From assembly GCA_011053055.1 (NCBI GenBank), contig DRHT01000015.1, positions 62,001-126,000 on the forward strand: DNA of 64,000 bases, given 5' to 3'. Of the stretch, positions 63,437-64,000 are shown piece after piece; the stretch's first letter is position 1; each line of letters begins with the position of its first letter. The notes beneath the pieces were generated by a model. The model made no database searches. It saw nothing but the letters and a program-made list of their open reading frames with translations, and had not been told where the DNA came from. Both the position numbers and the translations under genes were made by a program. The DNA is from Halopseudomonas sabulinigri (GTDB taxonomy: Bacteria; Pseudomonadota; Gammaproteobacteria; Pseudomonadales; Pseudomonadaceae).

Positions 63437-64000
63437 TTACTGCGCGTGGCTTGCGATATCGGTTGGGCCGCGGCGGTAAACGTCTTGCAGCACTAAATCC
63501 AGTGCCTGACCACTGATCCCGGCAGAGGTGTGGTTGACGATAGCGGTGACCGCCCAGCTTTGACCATTGTTGTCGCGAGTGATCCCGGCAATCGCTTTGA
63601 CGTTGCGCAGGGAGCCGGTTTTTACGTGCGCTTGCCCGGCAACAGGTGTGTTGCGCAAACGCCGCCGCATGGTGCCATCCATCGCGGCCAATGGCATAGA
63701 GGCAATGAACTCGGCGCGATATGGGCTAGCCCACGCGGCCTGCAGCAGCTTGGCCATATCTCGCGCGGTGAGGCGCTCCATACGTGACAGCCCGGCGCCA
63801 TTTTCCAGCACTAGGCCGGTAGGGTAGATGCCTTTTTCAGACAACCATTGGTTGATCACCCGTACGGCGGATTTATGGTCGTCGCGGTCTGCGGGCGTGC
63901 GTTGGTCACGTCCTATGGTCAGGAATAACTGACGGGCCATGGTGTTGTTACTGTATTTGTTGATGTCGCGTACTACTTCCACCAAGTCTGGGGAGGCACT
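63437..64000 (-). CDS. dacB: D-alanyl-D-alanine carboxypeptidase/endopeptidase PBP4 (partial)
   Basis: The C-terminal 187 residues of a class C penicillin-binding protein that trims or cleaves peptidoglycan peptides in the periplasm; the start lies outside the window. The SxN motif (YSNNTMARQLF) and the KTG box (HVKTGSLRNVKAIAG) are present, as is the GLVLENGAGLSRMERLTA region. The SxxK nucleophile lies upstream, out of view. Convergent with rlmKL through a shared terminator. Confidence 0.93.
   Translation of the reverse strand, partial: SASPDLVEVVRDINKYSNNTMARQLFLTIGRDQRTPADRDDHKSAVRVINQWLSEKGIYPTGLVLENGAGLSRMERLTARDMAKLLQAAWASPYRAEFIASMPLAAMDGTMRRRLRNTPVAGQAHVKTGSLRNVKAIAGITRDNNGQSWAVTAIVNHTSAGISGQALDLVLQDVYRRGPTDIASHAQ

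Overview
The window reads as a contiguous piece of a gammaproteobacterial chromosome of the Pseudomonadaceae. The main reasons are: emrA/emrB with a divergent LysR gene beside gltX and a tRNA-Ala/Glu/Ala cluster; an FadH1-type dienoyl-CoA reductase; the order nadK, metallophosphatase, rhomboid, DUF1315, DUF2797, pepN; a MoxR/Bat operon next to the 1623-residue NAD-glutamate dehydrogenase; and pyrD, a Pseudomonas-type long Rmf, a fused RlmKL and DacB. Base composition looks moderate for the family (mid-50s % G+C by eye), which would suit the Halopseudomonas (P. pertucinogena) lineage; that placement is inference. No phage, plasmid, CRISPR array or intact insertion sequence was seen.

Layout. 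1-3.6 kb: a partial gamma-glutamylputrescine-oxidase-like flavoenzyme and an EmrAB-type efflux pair on the minus strand, with a divergent LysR regulator. 4.6-6.6 kb: gltX and three tRNA genes. 6.8-10.9 kb: a Cache chemoreceptor, a secreted retropepsin-like 'zinc protease', DUF2058 and DUF2897 proteins, a truncated HipB-like antitoxin remnant and tRNA-Asp. 11-14.4 kb: a lipoprotein sugar (sorbosone) dehydrogenase with a DUF2231 membrane protein, and a NIT-ANTAR nitrate-responsive antiterminator. 14.4-26.9 kb: one long cobalamin operon behind a cobalamin riboswitch: btuB, a BtuM-like membrane protein, cobO, cobB, bluB, a BtuF-like binding protein without a signal peptide, cbiB, cobD, cobQ, cobU, cobT, cobC, cobS. 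Most of these genes overlap by 4 bases. They cover uptake, adenosylation, amidation, lower-ligand synthesis and nucleotide-loop assembly, but not corrin-ring construction.

27-30.4 kb: a possible 26-residue protein gene behind an AlgU-like promoter, then a divergent AraC regulator/fadH pair. 30.7-39.4 kb: conserved housekeeping genes, interrupted by a roughly 173-bp palindromic element just upstream of nadK. 39.6-46.9 kb: two tandem copies of a two-gene module (periplasmic YCF48-type beta-propeller plus MMPL/RND exporter). 47.3-54.1 kb: a minus-strand moxR-DUF58-DUF4381-batA-batB/TPR-batD operon. 54.4-64 kb: gdhB, DUF2835, pyrD, rmf, rlmKL and a partial dacB.

The observations most worth a second look are the duplicated YCF48/MMPL module with an almost invariant periplasmic segment, the palindromic element before nadK, the leaderless BtuF-like protein inside the cobalamin operon, the small ORF with a candidate sigma-E promoter, GIY-YIG-like motif spacing in the DUF2797 protein, degenerate metal-site residues in the BatB-type VWA protein, and a swapped 26/44 purine pair between the two otherwise identical tRNA-Ala genes.
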